Shown one piece after another: positions 15,393 to 15,433 of a stretch of 15,433 bases of DNA; the first letter of the stretch is position 1; the number at the start of each line of letters is the position of its first letter. A model generated the notes under the pieces. That model was not told where the DNA came from. It made no database searches and saw nothing but the letters and a program-made list of their open reading frames with translations. The position numbers were made by a program, and so were the translations under genes. This stretch comes from an uncultured Bacilli bacterium (lineage in GTDB: Bacteria; Bacillota_I; Bacilli_A; RF39; UBA660): assembly GCA_910585915.1 (NCBI GenBank), contig CAJUGF010000013.1, forward strand, positions 1 to 15,433, read 5' to 3'.

Positions 15393-15433
15393 AGATCGGA
15401 AGAGCACACGTCAGAACTCCAGTCACTGGTGAA
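15393..15433. other. Illumina TruSeq adapter contamination at contig end
   Basis: From 15393 the sequence begins AGATCGGAAGAGCACACGTC, and continues A-GAACTCCAGTCAC to 15426. This matches the 34-base TruSeq read-1 3' adapter except for A instead of T at 15413. The final seven bases (TGGTGAA) lie where a sample index would start. The conserved DeoD sequence stops exactly where the adapter begins. This is an assembly artefact, not biology. Confidence 0.93.

Noticed and set aside
1..15433. Recoding of TGA as tryptophan, considered because of the low GC
   Set aside because: TGA ends the amidase, Nudix and UDG-like frames at sensible places, and Trp is TGG throughout conserved motifs.

Overview
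The window is a low-GC (about 30% by eye) bacterial chromosome segment, most likely from a Bacillota/Bacilli-type organism such as an uncultured gut lineage. The supports are Gram-positive style Shine-Dalgarno sites (AAGGAGG), a lipobox lipoprotein, wall-lytic enzymes, and standard code 11 (TGA ends three genes, Trp is TGG). The species cannot be named from sequence alone. The right end is not genomic: about 34 bases starting at 15393 match the Illumina TruSeq adapter with one mismatch, so the window ends at a contig edge carrying adapter read-through.

Left block (1-5561, all plus strand): the 3' end of a NodB-type polysaccharide deacetylase, a membrane-anchored N-acetylmuramoyl-L-alanine amidase behind its own promoter, a lipoprotein with a Cys/His cluster, an ABC ATPase and a large permease made of two fused ABC-2-like halves. 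The last three are packed with overlap or 2-base gaps and read as one export or cell-envelope cassette. Arg codons here are mostly AGA, whereas the right side uses many CGT/CGA codons, which fits an acquired block.

Decay zone (5562-6327): no intact gene. It holds remnants of an OmpR-type response regulator (receiver N-terminus and winged-helix piece, plus strand) and of an XRE-type repressor (minus strand, frameshifted). These are probably the lost regulators of the neighbouring cassette or of a mobile element. The two remnants meet, and read well on opposite strands, around 6022-6048.

Right block (6328-15392): a membrane-anchored GH3 beta-N-acetylhexosaminidase; a terminator that overlaps the promoter of the next gene; an unrecognised 498-residue protein; a Nudix hydrolase that overlaps a uracil-DNA-glycosylase-like protein by 4 bases; and a minus-strand two-gene operon of unrecognised Lys/Asn/Ile-rich helical proteins, the first with a possible RelE/HigB-like C-terminal domain. 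A U32-family protein (RlhA-like, Cys-rich) follows, then the start of a deoD purine nucleoside phosphorylase. Two compact bidirectional signals stand out: a 13-bp hairpin shared by the overlapping ends of convergent genes (10318-10349), and a near-palindromic site whose -10 elements overlap on both strands (12910-12922) between the divergent helical-pair and U32 genes.

I see no tRNA, rRNA, CRISPR array, intact insertion sequence or riboswitch. The best candidates for something undescribed are the minus-strand pair at 10325-12878 and the lipoprotein/ABC cassette at 1242-5561.
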